Source of the DNA: Hyphomicrobiales bacterium
GTDB taxonomy: Bacteria; Pseudomonadota; Alphaproteobacteria; Rhizobiales; Rhizobiaceae
Length of the DNA stretch: 64,000 nt
Assembly (NCBI GenBank): GCA_900468065.1
Contig: UBTA01000030.1
Span: forward strand, 33,311 to 97,310
Direction of reading: 5' to 3'
Part shown: positions 53,891 to 63,630 of the stretch, one piece after another
Layout of the letters: each line of letters opens with the position of its first letter
Numbering within the stretch: the first letter of the stretch is position 1
Notes under the pieces: model-generated
Told to the model about the DNA's origin: nothing
The model's database searches: none
Seen by the model: only the letters and a program-made list of their open reading frames with translations
Position numbers and translations under genes: made by a program

Positions 53891-56260
53891 TCAGAACTCT
53901 TCCCAGTTGTCCTGGGCAAGAGCCGTGTTGCCTGAAACCTGCGGCACTGCCCTTGGCGACGGAGCACTGTAGCGGGCCGGAGCCGATTTCGCAGGCGCGC
54001 TGTAGCTCGGCGTCGATACCCTGACGGGTGCTCGCATCTTGTCAGCGGTGCTGCGCAGCATCTCGGTGGATGACTGGCCCTGACGCGCGACGTGGAAGCG
54101 GGACACGAGCGTGCTCAGCGCACGGGCTTCCTCGTTCAGCGCCATGCTGGCGGCGGTGGTTTCTTCCACCATGGCAGCGTTTTGCTGGGTCACCTGGTCC
54201 ATCTGGTTGACCGCCGTGTTGATCTCCTTGAGGCCGACGGCCTGTTCGGAGGCCGAGCCGGAAATCTGGCGGATCAGCCCGTTGATCTGGACCACCTGGT
54301 CGGCGATCTTCTGCAGCGCGCCACCGGCACGGCCGACGAGATCGACACCATCGCGAACCTGGCCGGCCGAGGTGTTGATCAACTGCTTGATCTCCTTGGC
54401 GGCATTGGCGGAACGCTGGGCCAGTTCGCGGACTTCCTGGGCAACAACGGCAAATCCCTTGCCGGCATCGCCGGCGCGGGCGGCTTCGACACCGGCGTTC
54501 AGCGCAAGCAGGTTGGTCTGGAAAGCGATTTCGTCGATGACGCCGATGATGCGGCTAACTTCGCCCGAAGACTGCTCGATACCCTTCATCGCGGCAATCG
54601 CCTTTTGCACCACTTCGCCGGACTGTTCGGCATCGCTGCTGGCGGTCTCGACGGATTTTGCCGCAACCTTGGCATTGTCGGCGCTGGCATTGACCTGCGA
54701 GGTCAGCTGATCGAGCGCTGCTGCCGTTTCTTCCAGGCTTGCGGCCTGCTGTTCGGTGCGGTGCGACAGGTCGTTGGCGGCGTTGCTGATTTCGCTGGTG
54801 CCGGTGCCGATATTGACGACCGAGCTGTTGACCGTCTGGATCGTCTCTTCGAGACTGTCCATGGCGGAGTTGAAGTCCGTCTTAAGCTGGGCGTATTCGC
54901 CGGGGAAATCCTCGGTGATGCGATAGGCAAGGTCACCAGAGGAAAGCTGCGACAGACCCTTGGCGAGCTTGGCGACAATCTCGCGCTGGGTGGCGTTCGA
55001 CTGGGCGCGTTCGGCCTCAGATTGGCTGCGCTGCTGTTCGGAAGACTGGCGCTCCTGCTGGGCTTCGGCTTCCAGGCGCTTGGTATCGGCCAACCGGTGG
55101 CGGAAGCCCTCCAGAGCCTTGGCGACAGAGCCGGTTTCGTCGGTGCGATCCTGACCGGAGATCGGCGCGGTGTAGATGCCGCTGCTGAGGTTCGCAACGT
55201 CGCTGACGAGGCCCGCAAGCGGCTTCTGTACGAAGCTGCGGACGGAGATGTATAGCCCGAGAAGGACGGCGCCGAGCACGATCAGGCCGCCGATGATCAT
55301 CATGTAGGTCTGATCGACGACCGGTGCATTGATGGCGCTCTGCGGTACGTCGACGAGCACGATCCAGGTGGTGTTCACATCGGGCAGGCTGAACGGATAG
55401 ACCACCCGCTCGAAGGTTTCGTTGCCGTCATAGCTCAGGTCATGGATCATGCCAGGCTTTGCCGTGGACAGCGCGTTCTTGACGATATCCGTACCGACAC
55501 CGTCATATTCCTTCATCAGCAGATCCGGGATTGGTGCGACCAGCCATTTGCCGGTCTGCGAGAGCAGCGTCACGCGGCCGGTGCCGAAGGGGCGAATATC
55601 CTTCACCTTGTTGGCCAGCGAGGACAGCGAAACATCGACGCCGCTGACGCCGATCAGCTTGCCGTTGGACATGACCGGATAGGCGATCGAGGACATCGAA
55701 TTGTTGTCGCCCGTGGTGCTTTCGGTATAGGGCGGCGACATCGCGCCCTTGAGGCTCTTGGCCGCCAGTCCATACCAATCGGCCGGATAATCGGAATCGA
55801 ATGTCGAGAAGGCGATGCCGGTCTTGCTCTTGGTCCAGTAGGGGTTCAGCGTTCCATCCTTGCTGGCGCCGAAATCCTTCTGGCCCGCATAATCCTTGGA
55901 TTTTCCGTCGAAGGCATTCGGTTCCTCGGCAAACCAGCTGCCAAACGCGAATGTGTTCTTTTCGACATTGGCCTTCAGCAAATCGACGACGGCCTTGCGG
56001 TCGAGATAGCCGCCTTCCTGGCCGCGCCCGATGATACCAGCCGTCGAGCGGGCAGCACCCGCCAGTTCGGCGATGTTGCTGGCAATGTCGGATGCAATGG
56101 ATTTCGCTTCCGTGCGCGCCTGGTCGAGAACCAGTGTCTCGACACGATCCTGCGTCTGGGAGATCAGCACGTAGTTGGAAGCAAGAAGCACGAGCGCAAT
56201 GGTGCCGCCCGTGACCGCAATAAGTTTTGTCGCCAGCGATTTGGCCTGGAACTTGAACAT
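53891..56260 (-). CDS. Methyl-accepting chemotaxis protein (dCache-type)
   Basis: A 789-residue chemoreceptor. TM1 is about residues 13-31 ([19 protein letters not shown]), a double-Cache periplasmic ligand domain follows (about 35-295; [31 protein letters not shown]), then TM2 (about 310-335), HAMP, and a long signalling coiled coil with the conserved tip [26 protein letters not shown]. The last five residues NWEEF match the CheR/CheB-tethering pentapeptide, indicating a high-abundance, methylation-competent receptor. dCache receptors sense amino acids or organic acids; the ligand is unknown. No other che genes are in the window. Confidence 0.94.
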   Translation of the reverse strand: MFKFQAKSLATKLIAVTGGTIALVLLASNYVLISQTQDRVETLVLDQARTEAKSIASDIASNIAELAGAARSTAGIIGRGQEGGYLDRKAVVDLLKANVEKNTFAFGSWFAEEPNAFDGKSKDYAGQKDFGASKDGTLNPYWTKSKTGIAFSTFDSDYPADWYGLAAKSLKGAMSPPYTESTTGDNNSMSSIAYPVMSNGKLIGVSGVDVSLSSLANKVKDIRPFGTGRVTLLSQTGKWLVAPIPDLLMKEYDGVGTDIVKNALSTAKPGMIHDLSYDGNETFERVVYPFSLPDVNTTWIVLVDVPQSAINAPVVDQTYMMIIGGLIVLGAVLLGLYISVRSFVQKPLAGLVSDVANLSSGIYTAPISGQDRTDETGSVAKALEGFRHRLADTKRLEAEAQQERQSSEQQRSQSEAERAQSNATQREIVAKLAKGLSQLSSGDLAYRITEDFPGEYAQLKTDFNSAMDSLEETIQTVNSSVVNIGTGTSEISNAANDLSHRTEQQAASLEETAAALDQLTSQVNASADNAKVAAKSVETASSDAEQSGEVVQKAIAAMKGIEQSSGEVSRIIGVIDEIAFQTNLLALNAGVEAARAGDAGKGFAVVAQEVRELAQRSANAAKEIKQLINTSAGQVRDGVDLVGRAGGALQKIADQVVQINGLIRQISGSASEQAVGLKEINTAVNQMDQVTQQNAAMVEETTAASMALNEEARALSTLVSRFHVARQGQSSTEMLRSTADKMRAPVRVSTPSYSAPAKSAPARYSAPSPRAVPQVSGNTALAQDNWEEF

Positions 56261-56453
56261 GGGTGTCCCCGCATTGTGAGAGGTCCGCGGGTTTCAAGCC
56301 GCGGAATGACGCGATCTTTGGATGGGAGATGCCCCCTCATGGAGCGCCAGATGCCGACCGACATCGTGAGGCCGCCTTTGATCCTGGGAAGGCAGCCTTT
56401 GCAGGTGTTTGATAACGCGGTATTTATTAAAATTAGAACAACGTTGGAGACTG

Positions 56454-56482
56454 AAATCCCGTAGTTTCTACGGGATTTTCTC
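56454..56482. terminator. Hairpin terminator after ribokinase
   Basis: AAATCCCGTAG (56454-56464), loop TTT, CTACGGGATTT (56468-56478). An 11-bp stem located 70 bp downstream of the ribokinase stop. The rest of 56261-56548 is the chemoreceptor upstream region, with an A/T-rich patch near 56420-56440 that could hold its promoter. Confidence 0.6.
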
Positions 56483-56548
56483 CTCAGTGCCGCGTCGGCG
56501 ACGTTCCCTGTTCTGATTGCGCAACAGCGGCCTGGCGGTCGTAACCGC

Positions 56549-57451
56549 TCAGATTTTAGCGTCGACCTCGGCGGCCAGCGGGATAGCCGGCTGGGCGCCC
56601 GGGTTGAGGCAGGCCAGCGAACCGGCAACGGCGGCACGGCGCAGCGCCGCATCGAAGTCGAGCCCGGCATCGAGGCTGGCGGCGAGATAACCGCAGAAGG
56701 TATCGCCGGCGCCGACGGTATCGACCGGCTCGATCTTCAGGCCCTTGGCGCGATGGACATTGCCGCCCCGTAGTACCGCCACCACGCCCTCGGCGCCCAG
56801 CGTGACGATGACGGTCTGGCCTGTTTCCCGCGACAGAGCCTGCATGGCGTCTTCACGCTCGGCCGCCGAAAGCCCTTCGCGTCCGGCAAGCAGCTCAAAT
56901 TCCGTCTCGTTGGCCACGACGATATCCGCCATCCGGCCCAGCCGTGCAGCATCTGCCGTCAAAGGCGCAATGTTGATGATCGAGGCGATACCTTTGCCCT
57001 TGGCCGCAACCAGCGCCTTTTCCACCGATTCCGGCGGGATTTCGAGTTGCAGCATGAGGGTATCGCCAACGCTCATCGTCTCGACAGCAGCCTGTGCATC
57101 ATCGGTACTGACCGTGCCATTGGCGCTTGCCACCACCACGATGACGTTTTCGCCGTCGCCACCGACCAGGATATGCGCGGTGCCGGTCGGTTCACCCACG
57201 GTTTTCGTCAGCGACAGATCGGTGCCCGCCTGTTTCAGCAGAGCAAGCGCGCCATCGGCAAAACTGTCCGATCCGACAGCGCCCGCCATGCGAACGCTTG
57301 CGCCTGCCCGCCGCGCCGCCAGCGCTTGATTGGCGCCCTTGCCACCAGCAGCAGTCGAAAAGCTCGTGCCGGTCACGGTCTCGCCGGGTTTGGGCAGGCG
57401 TGCGGTGGTGGCGATCAGGTCCATGTTGATGGAGCCGAAAACTGTAATCAT
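56549..57451 (-). CDS. rbsK: Ribokinase
   Basis: A 300-residue PfkB-family sugar kinase phosphorylating D-ribose at O5. The first PfkB motif is TAAGGKGANQALAARRAG; the second, with the catalytic Asp, is EPVDTVGAGDTFCGYLAASL. NMDLIATTARLPKPGETVTG near the start is the sugar-binding lid region of ribokinases. The ATG at 57451 gives full family length, with GGGAG upstream. It lies 52 bp downstream of rmuC on the same strand; no ribose transporter is adjacent. Confidence 0.93.
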   Translation of the reverse strand: MITVFGSINMDLIATTARLPKPGETVTGTSFSTAAGGKGANQALAARRAGASVRMAGAVGSDSFADGALALLKQAGTDLSLTKTVGEPTGTAHILVGGDGENVIVVVASANGTVSTDDAQAAVETMSVGDTLMLQLEIPPESVEKALVAAKGKGIASIINIAPLTADAARLGRMADIVVANETEFELLAGREGLSAAEREDAMQALSRETGQTVIVTLGAEGVVAVLRGGNVHRAKGLKIEPVDTVGAGDTFCGYLAASLDAGLDFDAALRRAAVAGSLACLNPGAQPAIPLAAEVDAKI

Positions 57452-57503
57452 CTGAAGTGTCTCCCGGGGCAGGCGATTTTTGCGGGGACAGTGCCCGACC
57501 GGG

Positions 57504-58703
57504 TCAGTCCTCGTCAACCACCCGCAGCTTCAATTGCCCGATCCGCGTGTCGAAGGATTTTTGATCCGGCTTGCCGTCTGCCGCGGCGCCAGCCGTTTCG
57601 AGGTCCAGCGCCTCGATGCGGGTGCCGCGCCGCTTGAGCTTGTCCGATGACACTAGAATATCGTCGACATCCTTCTGTGTGATGAGGAAATGGCCGTGCA
57701 GCTTGCGCACCCGGTCGTCGAGCCGGGTCAGGTCCTCCATCAACCGGATCACCTCGCCCTGGATCAGATGGGCCTGCTCCCTCATCCGGGCATCGCGCAG
57801 GATCGACTGGATGACCTGGATCGACAGCATCAAAAGCGACGGCGAGACGATGACGATCCGCGACCGGTGCGCCTTCTGGACGATCCCCTCGAAATGCTCG
57901 TGGATCTCGGCGAAGATCGATTCGGAGGGTACGAAGAGGAAGGCGGTGTCCTGGGTTTCTCCGGGGATCAGGTATTTTCCGGAAATATCCCGGATATGCA
58001 CTTCCATATCGCGGCGGAACTGTTGCTGTGCCTGGCGGACCATCTCCGGGTTTTCGGCGCTGCGAATGGCGTTCCAGCCTTCAAGCGGAAATTTCGCATC
58101 GATCACCAGCACCGGCTGACCGTTCGGCATGCGGATCGTGCAGTCCGGCCGTGATCCGTTGGAAAGCGTCGTCTGGAAGGCATAGGCCCCTATCGGCAGG
58201 CCATCGGCAATGATGGTTTCCATGCGCGACTGGCCAAAAGCACCGCGCGTCTGCTTGTTGGACAGAATGCTCTGCAATCCGGCCATATCTTTCGCAAGCG
58301 ACTGGATATTGGTCTGCGCCGTGTCGATCACCGCCAGCCGCTCCTGCAGCCGCCGCAGGTTCTCGTGCGTTGTCTTGGTCTGCTCGGTAATCGAGGTGCC
58401 CAGCCGATGCGTCATGCCGTCGATCCGCTGGCTGATCGACTGGTTGAGTTCGGATTGGCGTGCGCCAAACACATCGGCCATGGCGGCAATACGGCCCTGC
58501 ATCTCGGTCTGTGCGGCCAGAAGCGCCGTCATGCGCTGCTCGGCATCGACAGCCGACTGCCGGTCTCGCCGCCTGCCAAGGACTGCCGGGATACCGGCAA
58601 AAAGCAGGATAACGACGGTGCCGAACAGGCACATGCCGAGCGTGACTGTGTAGGAGCCAAGAATGAAAAGCGGCTGATCGAGCGTGAGAATTGTTGGTTC
58701 CAT
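57504..58703 (-). CDS. rmuC: DNA recombination protein RmuC
   Basis: A 399-residue RmuC: one N-terminal membrane helix (about residues 16-40), a long coiled coil (about 45-140, rich in Gln, Arg and Glu), then the PD-(D/E)xK nuclease-like RmuC domain with VLVIDAKFPLEGW, TAFLFVPSESIFAEIHE and IVSPSLLMLSIQ. RmuC proteins limit inversion at short inverted repeats and have recently been linked to defence in other bacteria. ATG 58703 is used; the open frame runs upstream antisense to def without homology. Divergent from def. Confidence 0.92.
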   Translation of the reverse strand: MEPTILTLDQPLFILGSYTVTLGMCLFGTVVILLFAGIPAVLGRRRDRQSAVDAEQRMTALLAAQTEMQGRIAAMADVFGARQSELNQSISQRIDGMTHRLGTSITEQTKTTHENLRRLQERLAVIDTAQTNIQSLAKDMAGLQSILSNKQTRGAFGQSRMETIIADGLPIGAYAFQTTLSNGSRPDCTIRMPNGQPVLVIDAKFPLEGWNAIRSAENPEMVRQAQQQFRRDMEVHIRDISGKYLIPGETQDTAFLFVPSESIFAEIHEHFEGIVQKAHRSRIVIVSPSLLMLSIQVIQSILRDARMREQAHLIQGEVIRLMEDLTRLDDRVRKLHGHFLITQKDVDDILVSSDKLKRRGTRIEALDLETAGAAADGKPDQKSFDTRIGQLKLRVVDED

Positions 58704-58847
58704 CGACGTAGCGTAGGGGGATTCGAGTTTGTTGACTAGATCAAAACAAGAACATTGGTGAATCGATCGATACAAACTGCTGCATTTGCTGCAAAAATCT
58801 TGAAAACGAGAATTCCATCGGCGCGAAAGATCGGTTATGGGAGCCAG

Positions 58848-59372
58848 ATGACCATTAAGCCGCTCATCATTCTTCCCGATCCCGTGCTGCGCCAGCTCTC
58901 CAAGCCGGTGGAAACGGTCGATGCCGATGTCCGCCGTCTGGCCGACGATATGCTGGACACGATGTATGATGCCCCCGGCATTGGCCTTGCCGCGATCCAG
59001 ATCGGCATTCCTCGCCAGATTCTGGTGATTGACGTATCCAAGGATGGCGAAGAAAAACAGCCGCTGGTCTTTATCAATCCGAAAGTCCTGACGACATCCG
59101 ACGAACCATCCGTCTACGAAGAAGGCTGCCTGTCGATCCCCGATTATTACGCGGAAGTCGAGCGGCCGGCGGAGATTACCGTCGAATATATCGATCTTGA
59201 GGGAAAGAAGCTGACGGCCAAGGTCGACGGCCTTCTGGCGACCTGCCTGCAGCACGAGATCGATCACCTGAACGGTGTTCTGTTCATCGACCACATCTCC
59301 AAGCTCAAGCGCGAAATGGTGATCCGCAAATTCACCAAGGCCGCCAAGACCCGTGGCGCCAAGGCGATCTGA
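58848..59372 (+). CDS. def: Peptide deformylase
   Basis: A 174-residue Fe/Zn enzyme removing formyl groups from nascent chains. The three motifs are [22 protein letters not shown] (Cys ligand) and [18 protein letters not shown] (HExxH). ATG 58848 has GGGAG upstream. In most bacteria fmt follows directly; here a FitAB toxin-antitoxin pair lies between def and fmt. Confidence 0.96.
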   Translation: MTIKPLIILPDPVLRQLSKPVETVDADVRRLADDMLDTMYDAPGIGLAAIQIGIPRQILVIDVSKDGEEKQPLVFINPKVLTTSDEPSVYEEGCLSIPDYYAEVERPAEITVEYIDLEGKKLTAKVDGLLATCLQHEIDHLNGVLFIDHISKLKREMVIRKFTKAAKTRGAKAI

Positions 59373-59402
59373 CGCCTTCCATTGAAAGTCTGGGCCTGCG
59401 AG

Positions 59403-59427
59403 ACTATGATATCAGTGATATCATAGT
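59403..59427. promoter_or_regulatory. Perfect 12+1+12 bp inverted repeat, probable FitA operator
   Basis: ACTATGATATCA-G-TGATATCATAGT lies 11 bp before the antitoxin ATG and directly abuts its GGAGG ribosome-binding site. Ribbon-helix-helix FitA/FitAB complexes autorepress by binding such palindromes. Confidence 0.75.
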
Positions 59428-59438
59428 GGAGGTCGCGC

Positions 59439-59723
59439 ATGGGCGATTTGCTGATCCGAAATATCCCCGATGCTCTGAAACGCGACATCGCTGCCGCGGC
59501 CGACCGCACAGGGCGTAGTCTCTCCGATGAAGCCAAGGAGCTTTTGCGCAGGGGTTTGATCGCCGCGAGCGATATCAAGCCAGTGGAGGGGTCTGCCTAC
59601 GATGTTCTGCGTGCGGCTTTTGGAGCTGACGAAGGCCTGGGTGACGATTTTGCCGCTATTTTGGACGAGGTGGAAGCGGAGCGGAAGAAAGACTTTGGCC
59701 GCCCGGCTTTGGAGTTCGAATGA
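59439..59723 (+). CDS. FitA-like ribbon-helix-helix antitoxin
   Basis: A 94-residue antitoxin. The N-terminal RHH domain GDLLIRNIPDALKRDIAAAADRTGRSLSDEAKELLRRG is the FitA/Arc type (strand followed by two helices); the acidic C-terminal tail (DDFAAILDEVEAERKKDFGRP) should wrap the toxin. It is preceded by a perfect palindrome and GGAGG. Its stop overlaps the toxin start (ATGA), the usual arrangement ensuring coupled synthesis. Confidence 0.9.
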   Translation: MGDLLIRNIPDALKRDIAAAADRTGRSLSDEAKELLRRGLIAASDIKPVEGSAYDVLRAAFGADEGLGDDFAAILDEVEAERKKDFGRPALEFE

Positions 59724-60142
59724 TCGTACTCGACACGAACATCATTTCGGAGCTTGTAAAATCATCCCCGGACAAAAGCGTTGGAGTATGGTTTCGACGT
59801 CAAGCCGAATCGAATTTGTATCTCAACTCCATCGTCGTGATGGAGCAGTCGTTTGGAGCGGAGCGCTTTTATCTGCGTACGGGTTCTGATCGGTATATTC
59901 TCTCGCTTGAACGCCTATTGGCAATCCAGTTTCGTGGTCGCATTCTGGACTTCAGTGAGGGCGCTCCGGTGCTAACCGGCCGTCTCCGTGCCAAGCGCGA
60001 AAGTGCCGGCCGGCCGATCTCGGTTCAGGACGCCATGATCGCCGCGATCTGCCTGTCGCATGATGCGACGCTGGCGACGCGCAATACAAAAGACTTCGAG
60101 GGGCTTGATTTGAAGCTCGTAAACCCGTTTGAAGGGGCCTGA
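59720..60142 (+). CDS. FitB/VapC-family PIN-domain toxin
   Basis: A 140-residue PIN ribonuclease. The acidic quartet is complete: Asp5 (IVLDTNIISEL), Glu42 (VVMEQSFGAERF), Asp104 (ISVQDAMIAAI) and Asp125 (ATRNTKDFEGL), so the toxin should be active. Targets of FitB/VapC are tRNAs or other structured RNAs. It is translationally coupled to FitA and lies 21 bp upstream of fmt, so transcription of fmt may depend in part on the autoregulated fit promoter. Confidence 0.92.
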   Translation: MIVLDTNIISELVKSSPDKSVGVWFRRQAESNLYLNSIVVMEQSFGAERFYLRTGSDRYILSLERLLAIQFRGRILDFSEGAPVLTGRLRAKRESAGRPISVQDAMIAAICLSHDATLATRNTKDFEGLDLKLVNPFEGA

Positions 60143-60163
60143 TCAGAACGGGGACCGTGCACC

Positions 60164-61099
60164 ATGCCGCTTCGCATCATCTTCATGGGAACGCCGGAGT
60201 TTTCGGTGCCGACACTGGCGGCGTTGGCGCAGGCCGGTCACAAGATCGTTGCCGTCTACACGCAGCCACCCCGTCCCGGCGGCCGCCGTGGTCTCGACCT
60301 GCAGAAATCGCCGGTGCATCAGGCCGCTGAACTGCTCGGCATCGAGGTGCTGACGCCCGTCAATTTCAAGGATGCAAGCGACCGCCAGACGTTTCGCGAA
60401 TTCGACGCCGATGTTGCCGTCGTGGTGGCTTACGGGCTGCTGTTGCCGGAGGAGATTCTGAGCGGCACAAGGCTTGGCTGCTACAATGGCCACGCATCGC
60501 TGTTGCCGCGCTGGCGGGGCGCTGCGCCGATCCAGCGGGCGATCATGGCCGGTGACCACGAGACCGGCATGATGGTGATGAAGATGGACAAGGGGCTCGA
60601 CACCGGCGACGTGGCGCTGACCAAGGTCGTGGCCATCGGCAGCGAGATGACAGCAGGCGAACTGCATGACAAGCTGATGCTGGCCGGTGCTGGCTTGATG
60701 AAGGAGGCCATGGACAAGCTCGATGGCGGCGACCTGCCGTTGACGCCGCAGGCCGGGCATGGGGTGATCTATGCGGCCAAGATCAGCAAGGCCGAGACGC
60801 GGATCGATTTTCGCAAGCCCGCTCTTGAGGTCCACAATCACATTCGCGGACTGTCGCCCTTTCCCGGCGCCTGGTTCGAACTGGAGATCGGCGGCAAGCC
60901 GGAGCGGATCAAGGTTTTATCCTCGGTGGTCGAAACTGCAGGCGGCGAAACCGGCACGGCGCTGTTCGACGACCTGACGATTGCCTGCGGCGATGGGTCC
61001 GTGCGGTTGACCCGGCTGCAGAAGGCAGGCGGCAAGGTTTTGAATGCAGAGGACTTCCGGCGCGGCACGCCCATTCCTGCCGGCACAAGGCTGTCCTGA
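60164..61099 (+). CDS. fmt: Methionyl-tRNA formyltransferase
   Basis: A 311-residue enzyme formylating initiator Met-tRNA with 10-formyl-THF. Conserved: [18 protein letters not shown], the substrate loop after it, [21 protein letters not shown] (catalytic His) and GLDTGDVAL, followed by the C-terminal tRNA-binding OB domain (about 205-311). It is separated from def by the FitAB module and overlaps truA by one base. Confidence 0.96.
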   Translation: MPLRIIFMGTPEFSVPTLAALAQAGHKIVAVYTQPPRPGGRRGLDLQKSPVHQAAELLGIEVLTPVNFKDASDRQTFREFDADVAVVVAYGLLLPEEILSGTRLGCYNGHASLLPRWRGAAPIQRAIMAGDHETGMMVMKMDKGLDTGDVALTKVVAIGSEMTAGELHDKLMLAGAGLMKEAMDKLDGGDLPLTPQAGHGVIYAAKISKAETRIDFRKPALEVHNHIRGLSPFPGAWFELEIGGKPERIKVLSSVVETAGGETGTALFDDLTIACGDGSVRLTRLQKAGGKVLNAEDFRRGTPIPAGTRLS

Positions 61100-61842
61100 T
61101 GCCGCGGTTTCGCATGCTGATCGAGTATGATGGCTCCAATTACGTCGGCTGGCAGCGGCAGCACAACGGGCTGTCGGTCCAGGGTGCTGTCGAAAAGGCC
61201 ATCCTGGCGCTGACCCGCGAGCCCGCTCTGATCCGTGGTGCGGGGCGCACCGATTCCGGCGTGCATGCCAGGGGACAGGTGGCGCATGTGGATCTCTCGC
61301 GGGCTTGGAAGCCGGAGACGTTGCGCAATGCGCTGAATGCTTATCTCGGCCAGGCCGGGCAGCAGGTGTCGATCATCGAGGCGGCGGACGTGCCGGATGA
61401 TTTCGATGCCCGCTTTTCAGCGCTGAGGCGGCATTATCTCTACCGCATCATTTCACGGCCATCGCCTTTGGCATTGGAGGCCAAGCGCGCCTGGTGGGTG
61501 TCGAAGCCGCTCGATCACGAAACCATGCACACGGCTGCCCAGATACTGGTCGGCCATCACGATTTCACCACGTTCCGCTCCACCCATTGCCAGGCCAACA
61601 GCCCGTGGCGGACACTCGACCGGCTGGATGTGACGCGGGATGGCGACGTCATCGAGATCCGGGCGACGGCGCAGAGTTTCCTGCACAACCAGATCCGCTC
61701 GTTTGCCGGCACCTTGAAAATGGTGGGTGACGGGCGCTGGACGCCGGACGATGTGCGGGCCGCACTCGAGGCGAAGGACCGCAAGGCCTGCGGCCCGGTC
61801 GCGCCGCCGGAGGGGCTTTATTTCATGCAGGTCGACTACTGA
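61099..61842 (+). CDS. truA: tRNA pseudouridine(38-40) synthase TruA
   Basis: A 247-residue pseudouridine synthase. The opening [19 protein letters not shown] and catalytic motif [17 protein letters not shown] (nucleophilic Asp) are standard; [20 protein letters not shown] is the C-terminal signature. The fmt-truA TGATG overlap implies coupling. Convergent with, and overlapping by 7 bp, the membrane-protein gene. Confidence 0.95.
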   Translation: MPRFRMLIEYDGSNYVGWQRQHNGLSVQGAVEKAILALTREPALIRGAGRTDSGVHARGQVAHVDLSRAWKPETLRNALNAYLGQAGQQVSIIEAADVPDDFDARFSALRRHYLYRIISRPSPLALEAKRAWWVSKPLDHETMHTAAQILVGHHDFTTFRSTHCQANSPWRTLDRLDVTRDGDVIEIRATAQSFLHNQIRSFAGTLKMVGDGRWTPDDVRAALEAKDRKACGPVAPPEGLYFMQVDY

Positions 61843-62450
61843 AGGGGCGTGGGATAGATCGGCATCAGGCCGAGCAGGGGCGGCAGGGCTTCGCTCAACA
61901 TCAGCGACGGCAGGATCAACAGGGCTGAGATCGCCGAGGCGAGCAGCAACTGGTTGCTGGTCACGGTTTTGACCAGCCTGAAAATCACCGTGAAATTGGC
62001 CAGCAGCAGGATCAGGGACAACAGATAGGCCAGCCCCTGGCCGTCTGGAAACACCAGTCTGATCGCCAATGGAACGGCCATGGCGTAGACCGTCGGGACG
62101 GCCAGCCAGTTGGTGCTGATGATGATCGAGGCCAGCATGTCGGCATAGCCGAGCGGTTTTGCCAGCACAGCCACCAGCACCAGGGGCACGATCCACATCG
62201 TCATATCGACGAGAAACAGCTTGAAAATGAAGCCAAGCCCGGTTTCCGTTCCTGTCGGCATCTGCTCCAGATAAAACATCCGCCACGCCGCCCAGCCGAC
62301 GGCCATGGCCGGAAGGCACCAGAGGAAAGCGGCAAAGGAGCGCCAGACACCGATGGCGGTTATGTCGAGCCAGTCGAAGCCGCTCCTGTCGCCCAGGATC
62401 AGCAGCCAGACACCCTTCAGATAGGCACCGATCTCCTCAATCTGCGGCAT
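61836..62450 (-). CDS. Hypothetical membrane protein between truA and dapE
   Basis: A 204-residue protein with about five hydrophobic helices; no recognised domain signature. The first predicted cytoplasmic helix reads [18 protein letters not shown]. The ATG at 62450 lies inside the last codons of dapE (14-bp overlap), so it is translationally coupled to dapE; an earlier in-frame Met at 62480 would overlap more. I recall similar unnamed membrane proteins downstream of dapE in other rhizobia. Function unknown; a role tied to peptidoglycan precursors would be a guess. Confidence 0.75.
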   Translation of the reverse strand: MPQIEEIGAYLKGVWLLILGDRSGFDWLDITAIGVWRSFAAFLWCLPAMAVGWAAWRMFYLEQMPTGTETGLGFIFKLFLVDMTMWIVPLVLVAVLAKPLGYADMLASIIISTNWLAVPTVYAMAVPLAIRLVFPDGQGLAYLLSLILLLANFTVIFRLVKTVTSNQLLLASAISALLILPSLMLSEALPPLLGLMPIYPTPLQ

Positions 62451-63630
62451 GGCCAAACCAGCGGCTGATGAAGGTTTCATAGATCTGCGTCAGGGTTTCC
62501 AGATCGGCGACAGCGACGCGTTCATCGACCATATGCATGGTCTGGCCGACAAGGCCGAACTCGACCACCGGGCAATAATCCTTGATGAAGCGCGCATCAG
62601 ACGTGCCGCCGGTGGTCGACAGTTTTGGCTCGCGGCCGGTGACGGCCTCGACGGCGCCCGACAGCGAAGCGATCAGGGCGTTGTTGCGGGTGATGAAGAC
62701 GTGGCTCGGACGTTCGCTCCACACCAGATCGTAGCGGACCGGAGTGCGGCCGGGACGAAGTGGGCTATCCGTGGCGGCGCGATCCAGCCGGGCGATGATC
62801 TCTGCCTTCAGGCTGTCGGCTTCCCAGGTGTCGTTGAAGCGGATGTTGAAACTCGCCGATGCCTTGGCCGGAATGACGTTGACGGCCTTGTTGGCCACGT
62901 CGATCGTCGTCACTTCGAGATTGGACGGCTGGAAATTATCGGTTCCGCCATCAAACGGCGGGTCCATCAGCGCCTGTGTCAGGGACAGGATGCCGCGCAC
63001 CGGGCTGTCGGCCAGATGCGGATAGGCCGCATGGCCCTGGACGCCCTGAACTGTGATGGTGCCGGACAGCGAGCCGCGCCGGCCGATCTTGATCATGTCG
63101 CCGAGATGGTCCGGATTGGTCGGTTCGCCGACCAGGCAGGCATCCCACCGCTCGCCCTTGGCGGCTGCCCATTCGAGCAGCTTGGTGGTGCCGTTGATCG
63201 CCGGGCCTTCCTCGTCGCCGGTGATCAGGAAGGAGATCGAGCCTTCCGGCGCGCCATGTTTTTCGATATGGCGGGCAACAGCGGCGGCAAAGCAGGCAAT
63301 ACCACCCTTCATATCGACGGCGCCGCGGCCATACATTTCGCCACCGGCAATGTCGGCGGAAAACGGGCCATGCGTCCAGGCACTCTCGTCGCCAACGGGT
63401 ACGACATCGGTGTGGCCGGCAAACATCAGGTGCGGGCCGCCGGTGCCGAGCCGGGCATAGAGGTTTTCGATATCCGGCGTGCCCTCTTCGGTCGCCGTCA
63501 CCCGATGGGTAACAAAGCCGAGCGGCTTCAGCATCGCGTCGAGCGTTGTGAGCGCACCGCCTTCGGCGGGGGTGACGGAAGGGCAGCGGATCAGGGCGGA
63601 GAGATTGGCGACGGGATCGATAGCGGTCAT
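62437..63630 (-). CDS. dapE: Succinyl-diaminopimelate desuccinylase
   Basis: A 397-residue M20 metallohydrolase of the lysine/diaminopimelate pathway. Zinc ligands lie in LMFAGHTDVVPVGD (His, Asp), MYGRGAVDMKGG (Asp) and LITGDEEGPAINGT (catalytic Glu pair), with a final His near VGQTMHMVDERVAV. The dimerisation lid contains VQGVQGHAAYPHLADSPV. ATG 63630 gives normal length; the open frame upstream runs into repeat DNA. dapD, often upstream in rhizobia, would lie beyond the window. Confidence 0.95.
   Translation of the reverse strand: MTAIDPVANLSALIRCPSVTPAEGGALTTLDAMLKPLGFVTHRVTATEEGTPDIENLYARLGTGGPHLMFAGHTDVVPVGDESAWTHGPFSADIAGGEMYGRGAVDMKGGIACFAAAVARHIEKHGAPEGSISFLITGDEEGPAINGTTKLLEWAAAKGERWDACLVGEPTNPDHLGDMIKIGRRGSLSGTITVQGVQGHAAYPHLADSPVRGILSLTQALMDPPFDGGTDNFQPSNLEVTTIDVANKAVNVIPAKASASFNIRFNDTWEADSLKAEIIARLDRAATDSPLRPGRTPVRYDLVWSERPSHVFITRNNALIASLSGAVEAVTGREPKLSTTGGTSDARFIKDYCPVVEFGLVGQTMHMVDERVAVADLETLTQIYETFISRWFGHAAD

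Noticed and set aside
54092..55255. 387-codon open frame antisense to the chemoreceptor gene
   Set aside because: Mirrors the repetitive coiled coil of the receptor; no ribosome-binding site and no homology.
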